Assembly (NCBI GenBank): GCA_946894095.1
Contig: OX335650.1
Span: forward strand, 21,240,001-21,304,000
DNA from: Incurvaria masculella
Taxonomy: Eukaryota; Arthropoda; Insecta; Lepidoptera; Incurvariidae
Reading direction: 5' to 3'
Length of the DNA: 64,000 bases
Shown here: one piece after another, positions 21,001-31,630 of the stretch
How positions within the stretch are numbered: the stretch's first letter is position 1
Layout: each line of letters opens with the position of its first letter
The notes under the pieces: generated by a model
What the model saw: the letters and a program-made list of their open reading frames with translations, nothing else
Database searches by the model: none
Told to the model about the DNA's origin: nothing
Position numbers and translations under genes: made by a program

Positions 21001-23230
21001 TGGTTTTACCTCAATGGACCAATCCCATATTTCTTAAGTAAATGTAAACTCACAGAACTACCAAACTACATCTCAAAGGATAAGATCCTCTTTGAAAGAT
21101 TCATAAGCTGCTGCGAGATATTTTTCTGCTTTGGACATAGCTTCAGGAGGCGACGGGGTTGGCCGCGGGACGGGGGGCGAGGGGTGGGGAAAAGGAAACG
21201 GATGGAAAAGGCATTAACGGATATGTCAGTGTGCGCATCAAAACAGAGTGCTTTCTAATGCTGAATAAATACAACCTCTCGCCCTCTACGCGCGGGGCCG
21301 CTTCTTGCAAGCGGAAAGCTGGGCTCAATTATTAACTTTGGTTAAAATTAAATGTTTAATCTGTTATGGTCCATAATAATCATCTGCCAAAAATCATATT
21401 CTAATACTAGTATTTTGGTAACCTCTACATTTATAAAAATATGACAGTAGAAATTTTAATACTGATCTATTACTCGCACCAACCTAATATGTTACTATCA
21501 GTAAATGTGGAAGGATTGTAAAAGAAAACATTGAGTAGAGAAAAACCTATGGACAAAAAAAAACACCGTATGAATTGTTACGTGATTCCTGTGGCTTCAC
21601 AATATTCTTATCACTAACTCTTACCAATGTAACGCCTGGCGTCTGTCTTGTCCGCTTATAATTTGAGAACCACTTAACCGATTTTTATCCGGTTTATATT
21701 TATGTATCTACGTAAAACTTCGGGAAAAGCCGACTATTTAGTGCTCAACGCTGATGAAGTTCCGTCCCATAAAAGTAAAAAAAGGTTTCCTATAAAAGTA
21801 ACCTTAATCTCAATCCGAGTTTAGGCGTCAGCGTACCCCGCCTCAATGTGAGTAAGTGACTCCAGACATTCTATTTCCCATCTCGGTAAGTAGACGTAGC
21901 ATCCGCATATTCTAGTGGCATTGACTTTCAGATTAGGCTGAGATTTTAATGTTCTAGAGAGCACACCCGCGCGTAGCCATCAACAATGACTTACTTTCTT
22001 CCTTATCCGAAACATGTCAATATATCGATATATGCTATTTTTGTTGGTTTCTTAGCAAATACTTGGTTAATATTTAAAACTGTGAAAAAAGGGAGATTAA
22101 AAGTTTAATTACGAATATTGTTCCCATTCTATATAGATTTGAAAAAAAAAATATGATTTTACAGTCGGGCTTAACTATGATAGTGATTTTAACACTTCAG
22201 TGCCGATGTGCACAAATTAACAAAATCAATTATGAGAACATTACCAAATAATGATCTTTCCAAGAAGATTTAACTTTTACTTTGCTATACAAAATGTATA
22301 ATTATATTAATGTATTAATATGATGGAATTAAAATGTATGGTACACATTCTTTATTAGAATTTTAGAACGTGAAACTTTTTTTATTAATAGGGTTGGGAC
22401 ACGTTCCAAACATAATTCGATAAATTGTGTCGTAACTGTTGGTTTCGGATTTGTCTTTATTATTTTATTTTTTTATAATCTAAATATGTAATAATTCCAT
22501 CGAATTAATTTGGTTAAATACAAGGAAACTCGAAATAATACGAATCCTACTTCAAGTGCAACTAATCATGACAAAACGTCACAAACTGGTACTTCACTCG
22601 TCCAAAGTTATTGAAAAATCTTAAAAGATGAGCCAAATGTTTGGCTCGAAACGTCGTGCTCCGCACAAATCATGCCGTGGAGAAATCCGTTTAATCTTTT
22701 AAAATGAACTTAAGAGCATCCTCATACCTAAACATTTTGGACACATTTTTGCGATTAAAACGAGATAGCCAGAGCCCAAAGTCGCTTAGTTAGAGCAGCT
22801 CGACATAATTATTTCTAAATGTGACCAACCCGCATAACGCGTGAAACCAATTTTTTTTGTTTCGTTAAATAAATTAGGAAAAGTTAAACATGATTTTCGC
22901 TGAATGGGTAGATAATGTTAAGATCTTTGAAATGGTATTAAAATAAATATTAGTTAATATCAATATGAGCCGCAAACTTGAAAAAGGATATATTTGAGAC
23001 ATTCCTTCAAAAATGTTTTCCATGCATAAAATATAAATTTCTGTAATATTTTTCTTTCTATTTTGGTAGAACGTTAGCTGGAATTATACATGTTTTTTTT
23101 CATGTTCTCATTCCATAGAGATCAGGAAACTTAACGCAATCAAACCATTCGCATTGGCTAGTATAACCATCTTAAAAGACAGATTATATTAGAGATGTAA
23201 GGATGGACACATTTATTGACAAATAATTCT
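21001..23230. other. no gene recognised; one motif hairpin
   Basis: GATGAGCCAAATGTTTGGCTCGAAACGTCG at 22628-22657 can fold as GAGCCAAA/TTTGGCTC followed by GAAACGTCG. The same GAAACGTCG-next-to-hairpin arrangement occurs in the MITE at 44767. The rest is AT-rich and unassigned. Confidence 0.45.
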
Positions 23231-23452
23231 TCATTCCTGTTCGTGAAGACAGCAGCGAGCTGAAGAAGAGTCATAACTATCTGGATAATTCACACCACAG
23301 TGACCTTGTTTGACAAAGCCCTTTGCGGGCTGCTTATACATCATGAATTTCTTAGTTGTCACATATAAATGTCTGCCTTTGCTTAGGTGGTGCTTGCCTT
23401 CCGTTAAGATAAAAAATAACGATGTGAAAATAAAATTTTGAATTGTACCCAT
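23231..23452 (-). CDS. candidate small secreted Cys-containing peptide
   Basis: I do not recognise this gene. From the first ATG (23452-23450) it reads 73 residues. The N-terminus MGTIQNFIFTSLFFILTEG looks like a signal peptide: a hydrophobic FIFTSLFFIL core and a possible cleavage after TEG. The rest is basic in the middle (KHHLSKGRHL, TTKKF, KQPAKGFVKQ). The C-terminus holds three cysteines: one in GHCG and a CC pair in ARCCLHEQE. An AATAAA polyadenylation motif lies about 18 nt after the stop on the same strand. No introns, TATA box or paralogue are visible. Chance open frames of this length are common in the window, so the case rests on the signal-like start plus AATAAA. Confidence 0.2.
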   Translation of the reverse strand: MGTIQNFIFTSLFFILTEGKHHLSKGRHLYVTTKKFMMYKQPAKGFVKQGHCGVNYPDSYDSSSARCCLHEQE

Positions 23453-23586
23453 CACTATTATGTGGTTATAGTGTAGTTATTTTTTTCTCATAGCGGCCAT
23501 TTACATTTTCTCTTTTGCTTGGCATATTAATAATATTTACGGATAAATGCTATCTTCAAGATTCGCCGCGATGCGATCAGGAGCCC

Positions 23587-23741
23587 TACTATGAACGCTA
23601 TCGAGCAAGCGCAATCGAGAAGGCGATATCGCCTGTCAAATATTTTGTATGTGTTTGACAGTTGGTACGAAAGCGTTGTATATACCATTTGCAAACGCAT
23701 ACAATATTCTCGTTAGCGCTTGCTCGATAGCGTTCATAGTA
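23587..23741. mobile_element. short MITE with 26-bp perfect inverted ends
   Basis: TACTATGAACGCTATCGAGC... (23587-23612) is repeated exactly in reverse complement at 23716-23741. The interior has a nested GCGATATCGC palindrome and CTGTCAAA/TTTGACAG arms. AGGAGC occurs on both flanks (about 23579 and 23742), a possible target duplication. Non-coding, 155 bp. Confidence 0.75.
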
Positions 23742-24329
23742 AGGAGCGTGAAGAACCTAGCACGTCGTCCAATCAGATGCTGGCTTTCGGAATTGCGATG
23801 TAATAGCTTAGTGTCATCAAAGTTACTGTTATATGTAATAATAATGCGTATCCCAAATGAATATCCCAAACTTTACAATAAGGCTCTAAATTCAATATTT
23901 CGAATTTTCTAAAGGGAAGGTCCCACCATGTCACCTTATTTTTCGGGAATGAGTTGTGTTTGACTAATATGATGGTGTGTGTAGAATAAGACACCTTCGT
24001 CCAGTTTCAGCAGCGATTGAGGCAAAATTGTTTAACTGTAGGTTTCGTGTTAGAAGTTAGAGATGTCAAGTGTGCAGGTGCAAGTAAATAGATACTAATA
24101 GGCCGCCGCCTATAATACAGACTGTGGGCCTGTTTAGGTGGTAGAGAATTTATTGTTCTTACTATTGTAGTGCTAAATAAAATAATAAAAGTTACATAAA
24201 AAAACCAATCCATAAATATCGGGCACGCCAGCTTCTTTGCACCCATTCCTCTTGATACCACAAGAAGTCATTCATTTGTGTGATCAGCATGTGTTGCCGT
24301 TGTTTCCAGACAGACGAAGCAACATCCTC
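23742..24329. other. no recognised feature
   Basis: Unassigned. Overlapping open frames on both strands have no domain. Confidence 0.45.
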
Positions 24330-24520
24330 GCCACGTAATTAACGTGATCGAGTGTGAGTCGTGACGCGCGCCCGCGCTCGCGGCTGACGCGGAATTAATC
24401 TCGTTATTAGTTTAGGCGCGACCGCAGCTGCCAAAACTGCGAGAACATTACCCCCACCCCCACACCCTCCTCCAGCCTTCCGCCCCCCGCACCCCCCCCC
24501 CGCACCCACTCCGCCCCAAC
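24330..24520. other. GC island with TAATTA-type cores
   Basis: CCACGTAATTAACGTGATCG, a near-palindrome with a central TAATTA, is followed by a CpG-dense segment (GTGACGCGCGCCCGCGCTCG), GGAATTAATCTCG and a C-run to about 24515. Composition and motifs are seen directly; a regulatory role is inferred. Confidence 0.4.
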
Positions 24521-24601
24521 TGATGAGAAACGACGGAGGTGATGAATAACTGGAACCGGTGGCGGTATGTATGTATTTCTTGATTATCTGCCTTGCAAAA
24601 A

Positions 24602-25130
24602 CCGGAGAAGTGCGTTCTTAGCCCCGAGCCGGTAGTCTAAGTTGTCACCTAAATTGGCGTTACGGCAAACCGATCGACTGGCGTTTTCAAATCTATGGAG
24701 AAATTGAAGAGCGCGCGCAGCGGGCGTTAAGCGAACTAACATTTGCGAGTCCGAGCTTGATTTGACAGCTTACTCAACGTTGCCGTAAATACTTCGACGT
24801 TCCCGTTTACGTCCACTCCGCGTTTTCATACAAATCGGAAGTCCGCGTTTGAATTTGACAGCTTGAAAAAGTAAAACCACAGAATATCTAGTAAAAACTT
24901 GTATGGAGTTTGGAGAAAACGCCAGTCGATCGGTTTGCCGTAAACGCCAATTTAGGTGAGAACTTAGACTACCGGCTCCGATTGCACGAAAAGAGGGCTG
25001 AGGTAATGAATGTTCAAACGGGTCACTTTTAGTGAACCGCATGGAGTTCCTTCCATATACTGTCCATACAATAATACGTTGACGTTGATTTTGATTTTTC
25101 GTCCTTTCGTGCACTCGGCCCTTAGTTGCG
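24602..25130 (-). mobile_element. GTGACGTGTTT family MITE, split by another MITE
   Basis: The minus-strand copy has its outer end CTTAGCCCCG at 24617-24626. It is interrupted by the 353-bp MITE and resumes at 24979 (CGATTGCACGAAAAGAGGGC), running to the other end GTCCTTTCGTGCACTCGGCC at about 25125. Intact copies read GCCCCGGTTGCACGAAG across this point, which supports insertion. Confidence 0.75.
24626..24978 (+). mobile_element. MITE with ~63-bp inverted ends (GAGCCGGTAGTC)
   Basis: GAGCCGGTAGTCTAAGTTGT... at 24626-24688 is the near-exact reverse complement of 24915-24978. The interior carries GTTAAGCGAACTAACATTTG, TTTGACAGCTTACTCAACG and AAAGTAAAACCACAGAATA. Partial relatives lie at 26655, 51915 and 56371. 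An open frame of 130 codons through it is not a gene. Confidence 0.85.
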
Positions 25131-25854
25131 CACCGACAATACGTGCAAATTTGTATGCACATAGTTCGTCCATCACGGAATTTACATCTTTTTCTTTACT
25201 TTTGCTTTACTTTGGCCTTATGCCAAACTTCATGATTATTGGTCAACGGGAACTACCCCACAGGTTCGGATTTGTGAGTCTCAAAATATGCGGTAGTAAA
25301 TGGCCGTATTTTTTAATCGCTGTTACATAAAAACTTTATTGTTAACAGCTCGAAAGACCATATGAATTTGATATAAGTTCAAAAGTACAACGCCGAAATC
25401 AAAATCGCATTAAAGAGTACATCCACAAAGACCGATATTACCGACCGATAATATGACCGAAAATTAAAGTTAAAAATAATATTTTTCAATTACTAATTAA
25501 TAAAAGTCCAAGCGGACAAGGATTATTATAGTTAAAAAAGTTCACAACATTTTGTGCTCAGTGTTGTGAGATGTTGCGTATTTTGGCTGTAATAGGTAAC
25601 GACATTTTAATCCTAACTTGCGATTTCAGCTAAATGATTAATGTCACAGTCGTTAATCTGCAATAAAAACATAAACTAAATACACTCCGTATACATATAG
25701 TAAAATGAATTATGTTACTAATAAAATATTTTATCATTATACTTCCGGTTTAGTTTTGGTCTATTTTCTATACCAACATCTGGCAGCTCCGACCGCGACA
25801 AGCCGTCATCATGACAGATTGTATGTATGTATCAAGGTAAAGATCGGTCAGTAC
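25131..25854. other. no recognised feature
   Basis: AT-rich and unassigned. Confidence 0.5.
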
Positions 25855-26015
25855 GGGCCGAGTGCACGAAAGGACAATCAAAATCAACGTCAAAGTATGA
25901 TCAAACACGTCACTTTGTGTTAACAGTATGGAAGGAACTCTATTCAGATCACTAAAAGTGACGTGTTTGAACATTGATTAACTCGTCCGTCTCTTCCTTC
26001 AACCGGGGCTACGTC
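25855..26015 (+). mobile_element. GTGACGTGTTT family MITE, full
   Basis: GGCCGAGTGCACGAAAGGAC to TCTTCCTTCAACCGGGGCTA. Imperfect inverted ends (GGCCGAGTGCACGAA versus TTCGTGCAACCGGGGC in the 37976 copy). A central fold-back pairs AGTGACGTGTTTGA with its complement near CAAACACGTCACTT. Confidence 0.75.
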
Positions 26016-26338
26016 TTCAATAGTTTACGGAGAACCGACTGGCGCTGCTATCGCTATTATATTTTCCTTTAGATCGGAAGGAAAAGGTTATCAGCCAGAT
26101 CAATTTATTTTAAGGTTTACGACCATTCTGTTCGATCATAGCATACTGATTTCGCTTCCTCTACAAACATACACGTTTGTAATTATTCGTCAACTACTAT
26201 TTTAATTATAATTTAACTAAAATGCCTTTGTCGTAATTAATAGAAAAAAGATACTTATGGTTCTATGCTGAAAGTCCTTGCCTTTCCGTTTGAACAACGA
26301 CACAAAAAGAAGTAACATTTCACAAGACTAACCTCAAA

Positions 26339-26493
26339 TATGCATTTTTAAAAGTGTCTGACGGGCTATTCCTGCTGTGAAAGTAAAGTAAACCATGTTA
26401 ATTATTGTGTGTCCTCCAATATGCACTTCTAAAAGTGTCTGACGGGCTATTCCTGCTGTGAAAGTAAAGTATCCCATGTTAATTATTGTGTGT
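26339..26493. repeat. 81-bp unit, two tandem copies
   Basis: TATGCATTTTTAAAAGTGTC... at 26339 recurs at 26420 (TATGCACTTCTAAAAGTGTC...), both continuing through GACGGGCTATTCCTGCTGTG to CATGTTAATTATTGTGTG. Few differences, so fairly recent. The unit is a multiple of three, which keeps one minus-strand frame open across both copies. Confidence 0.85.
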
Positions 26494-26654
26494 AAGCATG
26501 TGAGGAATGAATGTTTAAGTAGTAGCGCTTTTCTGGCCCATAGTAAAATCGGCAATGTCCTTTATATCTCCACGCTTTCCTAGGATAGGGTCAATTCTTC
26601 AAACTGTGAAAATCACTATATTTACGGCGACAATGAGTAAGCTGTAATATAAAA

Positions 26655-26778
26655 CTCAGACTCGCAAATGTAAGTTCGCTTAACGCCCACGTTCTTAAAT
26701 TTCTCCATACATTAGAAAACCCCAGTCGATCGGTTTGGTGTAAACGTCAATTTAGATGAAAACTGGGACTAGGGGATT
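26655..26778 (-). mobile_element. GAGCCGGTAGTC MITE, half copy
   Basis: ACTCGCAAATGTAAGTTCGC, TTAACGCCCACG and CCAGTCGATCGGTTTGGTG, then GGACTAGGGG, match the left half of 24626-24978 in reverse. Confidence 0.7.
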
Positions 26779-26934
26779 AGGATGTATTTATTAATTATAG
26801 TAGTTTCGTTTCACCTATATGCAGATACTCTAGATAAAATAATTTCAAGAAATTGCATCACAGAATTAGCGAGCCCCGAAGAGCTCTGACAAAAAACAAA
26901 GAGCTAAAGAACCACTCCGATCAGCATGCTAATA

Positions 26935-27190
26935 AGATTGTTCGCGGCCGCCTCGCCTCCCGTTCGGCTCGGCGGATGAAAATTCCTTTTGTCATTTAAT
27001 TAAAAAACTTTAACAATAGCGTCTAATACCCGGGCGGGTTTACAGTTTTAATTAAGTGCATAAGGGCCGGTATCTGAGTGTAATTACACGGGAACGGCGC
27101 TAGATGGCGCGCGGAACGGCGATCGTAGCGCCCTCGAAACTCTACGGAGGAATTTGAATACGCCACCGTGCGGTGAGCTTGTGTTATGGC
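26935..27190. promoter_or_regulatory. candidate cis-regulatory block with CTCF-like site
   Basis: A CpG-rich start (GTTCGCGGCCGCCTCGCC) is followed by TTTAATTAAA, TTTTAATTAAG and GTAATTAC (homeodomain-core type). GCTAGATGGCGC at 27099-27110 then matches 11 of 12 positions of the insect CTCF consensus ASYAGRKGGCRS. Function is inferred from motifs only. Confidence 0.3.
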
Positions 27191-28664
27191 ACAAATCAAG
27201 TTCCACCCCAATCGTGAGGACGTCTGAAGATATGCGTTTCATTCCTTCCCAATTCGAAGGAACGAATATAATAAATCGTTCATAGTTAATTCTTCAAAGC
27301 TACTAATTTATATTAGTATTATATAAATTACTACCAGTTTATTTTTAGTTTTTTATTGGTCTATAGTTAGGTTAGGTTAGTCAAAAAATTAAAATAACAA
27401 CGTGTTAAATTAAAAATCTCTGTGATCAAAAATGTATAAAATTAAATAAATTAATAAAAAATGTAATGTCAGATGTAATAATGACATTACAACAAATTAG
27501 TTTAAAGTTTAATTCTATTTGAGTTGTAATTAGTTTGATTAGTTTTAGTAGCAAGAAGAACTAAGTTTGTCATAATAAAGAAAATGTTATAGCAGATTCG
27601 GAAAACAATACCACACAGGGAAAGCTCTACAATTATATAAACGTAAACGATTCCGTTTACAATTACATAATATTGTTTGTCCTAGTAAAGACTCAACGTT
27701 GTTCCATGAAGTCTAAGTAATAAACGATCAATAGGCTAGTTCCCAGCTCCATTGTGCTTACATTTTATAGGATCATTATCAACATCTCCAGCTCCGTTAT
27801 GGAAATCAGCAAGTCACCGTGGCGTACAGCATATGCAGCTACCCAGAAGCGTTAAATGTCACGAGAGGAGAGAGTTGATAAGCGCCAAAAAGCCCGTTAT
27901 TTTGCCATAAATTCAATTATTTCTCATCGGCCCTGTTTCGGAGAGCATTAAATAAAACTTTATTATTATCGTCAATCCTTCCGATCTCGCTCGTTACTTT
28001 TATTACAAACGGCAACTGGAGATATATTACACATATAAAGAAGGATAGTTCGGAGAGCTTACAAATTAAATGTTTGATTCAAGTATTTATTTCCAAAAAT
28101 ACAATGAAAGATGTTTTTCCCACTTTATTGTCACGTTTCTTATTTTATCGGATTGTGCAAACGAATTGAATTGTTCCGAACTTACAATTTAAATCACCTG
28201 TCAATCGGTCCGCTTATAAATTGAGAAACGATCACCCAATTTTGATGTTCTTTATATCTATAACACCATAACCATCACGCCAAGTTACCCAAGGGATCAG
28301 CATAAAGGTTAAATATAAGAATCGACTGTTTTCTTTAGATTTGAACGCAGGCAGTTTAAAATAATAAAATAACGTTTTCTAAAATCATAAGTAAATAAAA
28401 TTTCCTTCGAATTATAGAAACCATTTTGTCGCGTCAATATTGAATTAGGTCCGATATTTTAATCCTCATATAGTCTCAACGGTCTTATAGCAAAATTGAA
28501 TTTTGCTAAAATACGGATAGGCACTACCGGATGATTATAACTTCTTTAACAATTATATGACTGTAATAATAAACTAATACAAATATGGACTCACTATAAA
28601 AAAAGTAAAAACTTTGTTAATTTAAAAAACAAAAAAAACAAAATAAAAAAATAAAAAAATGCAG
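27191..28664. other. no gene; short TTAGG run
   Basis: GTTAGGTTAGGTTAG at about 27366-27380. A-rich runs at 28620-28660 precede a MITE fragment. Otherwise unassigned. Confidence 0.5.
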
Positions 28665-28752
28665 GTAGATAAGCAAAGGCGTAAAAAATCCGTCGAATAG
28701 TGACCTGGCTGATTTTCAGACTTTTGAAAAATCAGCCGTTATTAGTCATTCG
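28665..28752 (-). mobile_element. GGGCCGATTTTTC MITE, partial
   Basis: GATAAGCAAAGGCGTAAAAA, ATCCGTCGAATAGTGACC and AGACTTTTGAAAAATCAGCC match one half of the element at 39158-39378, in the opposite orientation. Confidence 0.65.
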
Positions 28753-29312
28753 AATCGGCCTCATCCTAGCTGCGTCCAAGGCATTCGCACCTTAAAAGCT
28801 TTTATTGGTTTCTACACATAGAGACTAAGTAATGCAGTGTTGGAGGCTGCAAGGAGACGACCACGATTTGTATGTTGATAGATGACACATGCCTCTACCC
28901 TCGTCATTATGAGCTCGCTAACAGCGCGGCTACTGGTGGCATGTTCCTGTATGGAAATACATTTAAATCCGACGGAAACATAATGTTTATTGACGCCCGA
29001 AAAGAGTAACAAAGATTTCAAAATGTTGCCAGGAAACAAGCAATTTTTACTCATTGATGAATTTCTTCAATTCGGCTATGCCATACAATTTCATCTAACA
29101 CACATGTTACAAGTAGATGCAATATTTTGTCAGGAATATGTTGAAATATTGTTTTAGCCTAACTCTAATTATGGAGCAATATCCATAGTTCAAAATGTCT
29201 AATTCAATGCCTCAAAAACAATGACGGAGGTACATATGAGTACGACTCCAGCCCGGATTGATGGTACGACACTACGAGCAAGATAAAAAAATAGTTTTGC
29301 TCTTATTAAACT
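28753..29312. other. no recognised feature
   Basis: An 80-codon minus frame at 28812-29054 shows no domain. Nothing else seen. Confidence 0.45.
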
Positions 29313-29766
29313 ACAGGGTCCGTCACTCTATGTGTTACCAATTGAAAATGATGTTATTTGGTTAATTGAAGGACGGTTTATTAAACATTGTATCAAAATA
29401 CTAAAAAACATTGGATTTTAAGACAATCATTGTTATGTTGATGTTGCTGTTTTCGGATGACCATCTCCATGCCGTTTAGCAATGCTCCCGGTTAGGTTAT
29501 AACGCTTAATGGTTCGATGTACTAACATTCTGTTCACACGTAAACGAGGCCTGGTTGTGATTTTCTGGCCAAATACAAAACGATCACACCGTTACGTTTA
29601 ATATTCATTGCGAAAATTTACTATCAAATTTCAATTTGTTCCAGATCTTTTCGCCCACTTTAAAACAATGAAACAAATTGACGACTCACTAACATTAGGC
29701 GCGCTGTCATTATTTTGAAAATAGAAGCAGTATGAAGTTAGTAACAGTTCGATTGACGGACCCCGT
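29313..29766. mobile_element. probable TIR element (ACAGGGTCCGTCA)
   Basis: Left end ACAGGGTCCGTCACTCTATG and right end (reverse complement) ACGGGGTCCGTCAATCGAAC align over about 26 bp with few mismatches. Interior of ~400 bp without coding frame. No obvious target duplication. Confidence 0.55.
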
Positions 29767-30116
29767 AATTGTCCTTGCAAATCCATTGTTGGCATCGAAA
29801 TCCATATCGGTATACCTAGTTGCTGTTTAGAAACATGCGCCGTATCGTTCGGTTTCTGTATGTTCAGTACCCGACTGACGACTTTGTAAATTAAATAGGC
29901 TCTTAAGCCGTGCGACGCAGCACGTACCGGCCGGTCCGCCAGCAGCCTACGGTCGTCTTAATCGTCCACTTCGAATAAATACGGTATTAAAACTGGCGTC
30001 AATTACATTAACTCCATATAAGCGCTAAGTCAGCCGTAAACTGCGTCGCAATGTCGACTAATTAAATGTCATGCGCGCGCGCATTCGCGGAGCTGACGTC
30101 CGCTAGCGCGAAATAG
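29767..30116. other. CpG-rich patches with TAATTA
   Basis: CCGTGCGACGCAGCACGTACC near 29910, ACTAATTAAATG near 30057 and CGCGCGCGCATTCGCGG near 30073. Same GC-plus-AATTA arrangement as other islands; no gene seen. Confidence 0.35.
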
Positions 30117-30431
30117 AAAAACCGGCCAAGTGCGAGTCGGGCTCGCACACGAAGGGTTCCGTACCATCGTACAAGATTTAACACAAAAAAGTAACGTTTT
30201 TTGTATGGGGCCCCCTTGGATTTTATTTTACCTATTTGTTGTTATAGCGGCAAAGTATATACACACTCTGTCACATTTTCAACTGCCTACCTACATATTA
30301 CCGTTGACGAGATACAGCCCTGTGATACACGGAAGGACGGACGGACGGACGGACGGGCAGGTAGACGGACGGCCAGCGGAGGCTTAGTAATCGGGTTCCG
30401 ATTTCACCCTTTGGGTACGGAACCCTAAAAA
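30117..30431 (+). mobile_element. SINE-like (ACGG)n repeat, full length
   Basis: The head GGCCAAGTGCG (30124-30134) resembles a pol III A-box and GGTTCCGTACC (30155-30165) a B-box. Between them GTGCGAGTCGGGCTCGCAC is an almost perfect hairpin. The (GACG)n tract lies at about 30331-30372 and the 3' hairpin ends in CGGAACCCTAAAAA. Confidence 0.9.
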
Positions 30432-30479
30432 GCGACGACGGAAAATCGTTTAATTGACCGAATGCTTTCGCCCCACTCC

Positions 30480-30800
30480 ATCCTGTAATGTAATTAAGGG
30501 GCCGTCACCGCTAGATGGAACCACCTCCCGCTTCCACCTCCACCCCCCCTCCCACATCCGCCTCCGACGACGCTGATTGCCGGGGGACCCCCCTCTCGGC
30601 GTCGACGAAAAACAGAATACTGCTTCCTCGGCGAAACTTCATTAAGTAAAACATGCATCTTAATGGAAATTACTTAATGGTAACTTGTAAGCGAGCGAGG
30701 CGCCGTCTTCGCCGACACAATGCCACCCCCGGCCGCGCCGCCCCTCCGCCCCACCGCCCCCGCGCCCGAGTGCCGCGACGTGCCCGGCAATAAGGGATGT
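30480..30800. other. GC island
   Basis: GTAATGTAATTAAGGGGCC leads into C-rich and CpG-rich sequence (30520-30610 and 30695-30790, e.g. GCCGCGCCGCCCCTCCGCC). Strong contrast with the AT-rich surroundings. Possible CpG promoter or regulatory island; no open frame is convincing. Confidence 0.4.
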
Positions 30801-30993
30801 AAACTTATTCATTAGTGAGCCGCGGGTGGTGGGTAAAAAAGGTTATTAGGGCCACGAAAGATCTCTATCACGCCGGTGCATAATGCGCCGCGTTGCATGT
30901 GCACGGTGCAGTCCGGCGATGCGGTAGTACGGTCGGTAGTGTCGTAGGAGATTATTGGCTAAACTTAAATTATCATTACGTTGTAGCGACCTA

Positions 30994-31086
30994 GTGCCAT
31001 CTACTGAGAGCTGCTAGTTTCACATACCACACATCAACAAAACAGATGCACAGAAGTTAGTTAACATGGCGGGCGCTAGATGGTGC
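30994..31086. promoter_or_regulatory. pair of opposed CTCF-like motifs
   Basis: GTGCCATCTA at 30994-31003 (minus: TAGATGGCAC) and GCTAGATGGTGC at 31075-31086 (plus) match the AGATGGCGC core with one change each. They are 70 bp apart in divergent orientation. Confidence 0.25.
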
Positions 31087-31346
31087 TACCAGCCATACAC
31101 TATATCGCACTAACGTAGTTTCCCAGCGAGATAACACATATACAACATTCAAATCACGGCTAGAGGAGAGCAGCTGCGCAGCCGTGGGTCTCAAGACCTG
31201 ACCCACCTTTTCATCTCTCCACAACGTGAATAAGCAGAAACTATGTTGGTCTTACATATAAAACAAACAATATCAACAATGTTTTTTTAATAATGCTACA
31301 ATCATAAATAACTGTGTTAGAAGGATGCAATGACAATGGGAGGAGA
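31087..31346. other. no recognised feature
   Basis: Unassigned sequence before a SINE. Confidence 0.5.
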
Positions 31347-31630
31347 TTTTTTTTATGTGACTGGACATGGAAGGCTAATACTGCAATTACGGTCTCAAAG
31401 GAACTAAGTGCCATGCCAGGACCTTCCCTTTATAAGCACGCGGCTACATTGAACTGGAAGGAAAATCCAGACAGTTTTTCATTGCCGATTCTACCAGCAT
31501 TTCCTCAAATGCGATGGTATTAACCCGGGTGGGCTTAGTCCTACCACCTAGTAGGGAAAGGGGGCCTGTAGTTGTGCATGGATTCCGAACCATGGAACAG
31601 CTCGCATTCGTAACGAAATGCACTGGTAGG
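31347..31630 (-). mobile_element. tRNA-SINE, head missing
   Basis: A T-run, then ATGTGACTGGACATGGAAGG at the tail side, ATGCCAGGACCTTCCCTTT and CCATGGAACAGCTCGCATTC. The alignment stops before the tRNA-like head. Confidence 0.85.

Noticed and set aside
24770..25162. 130-codon minus-strand frame
   Set aside because: Runs through a MITE and the MITE it is inserted in.
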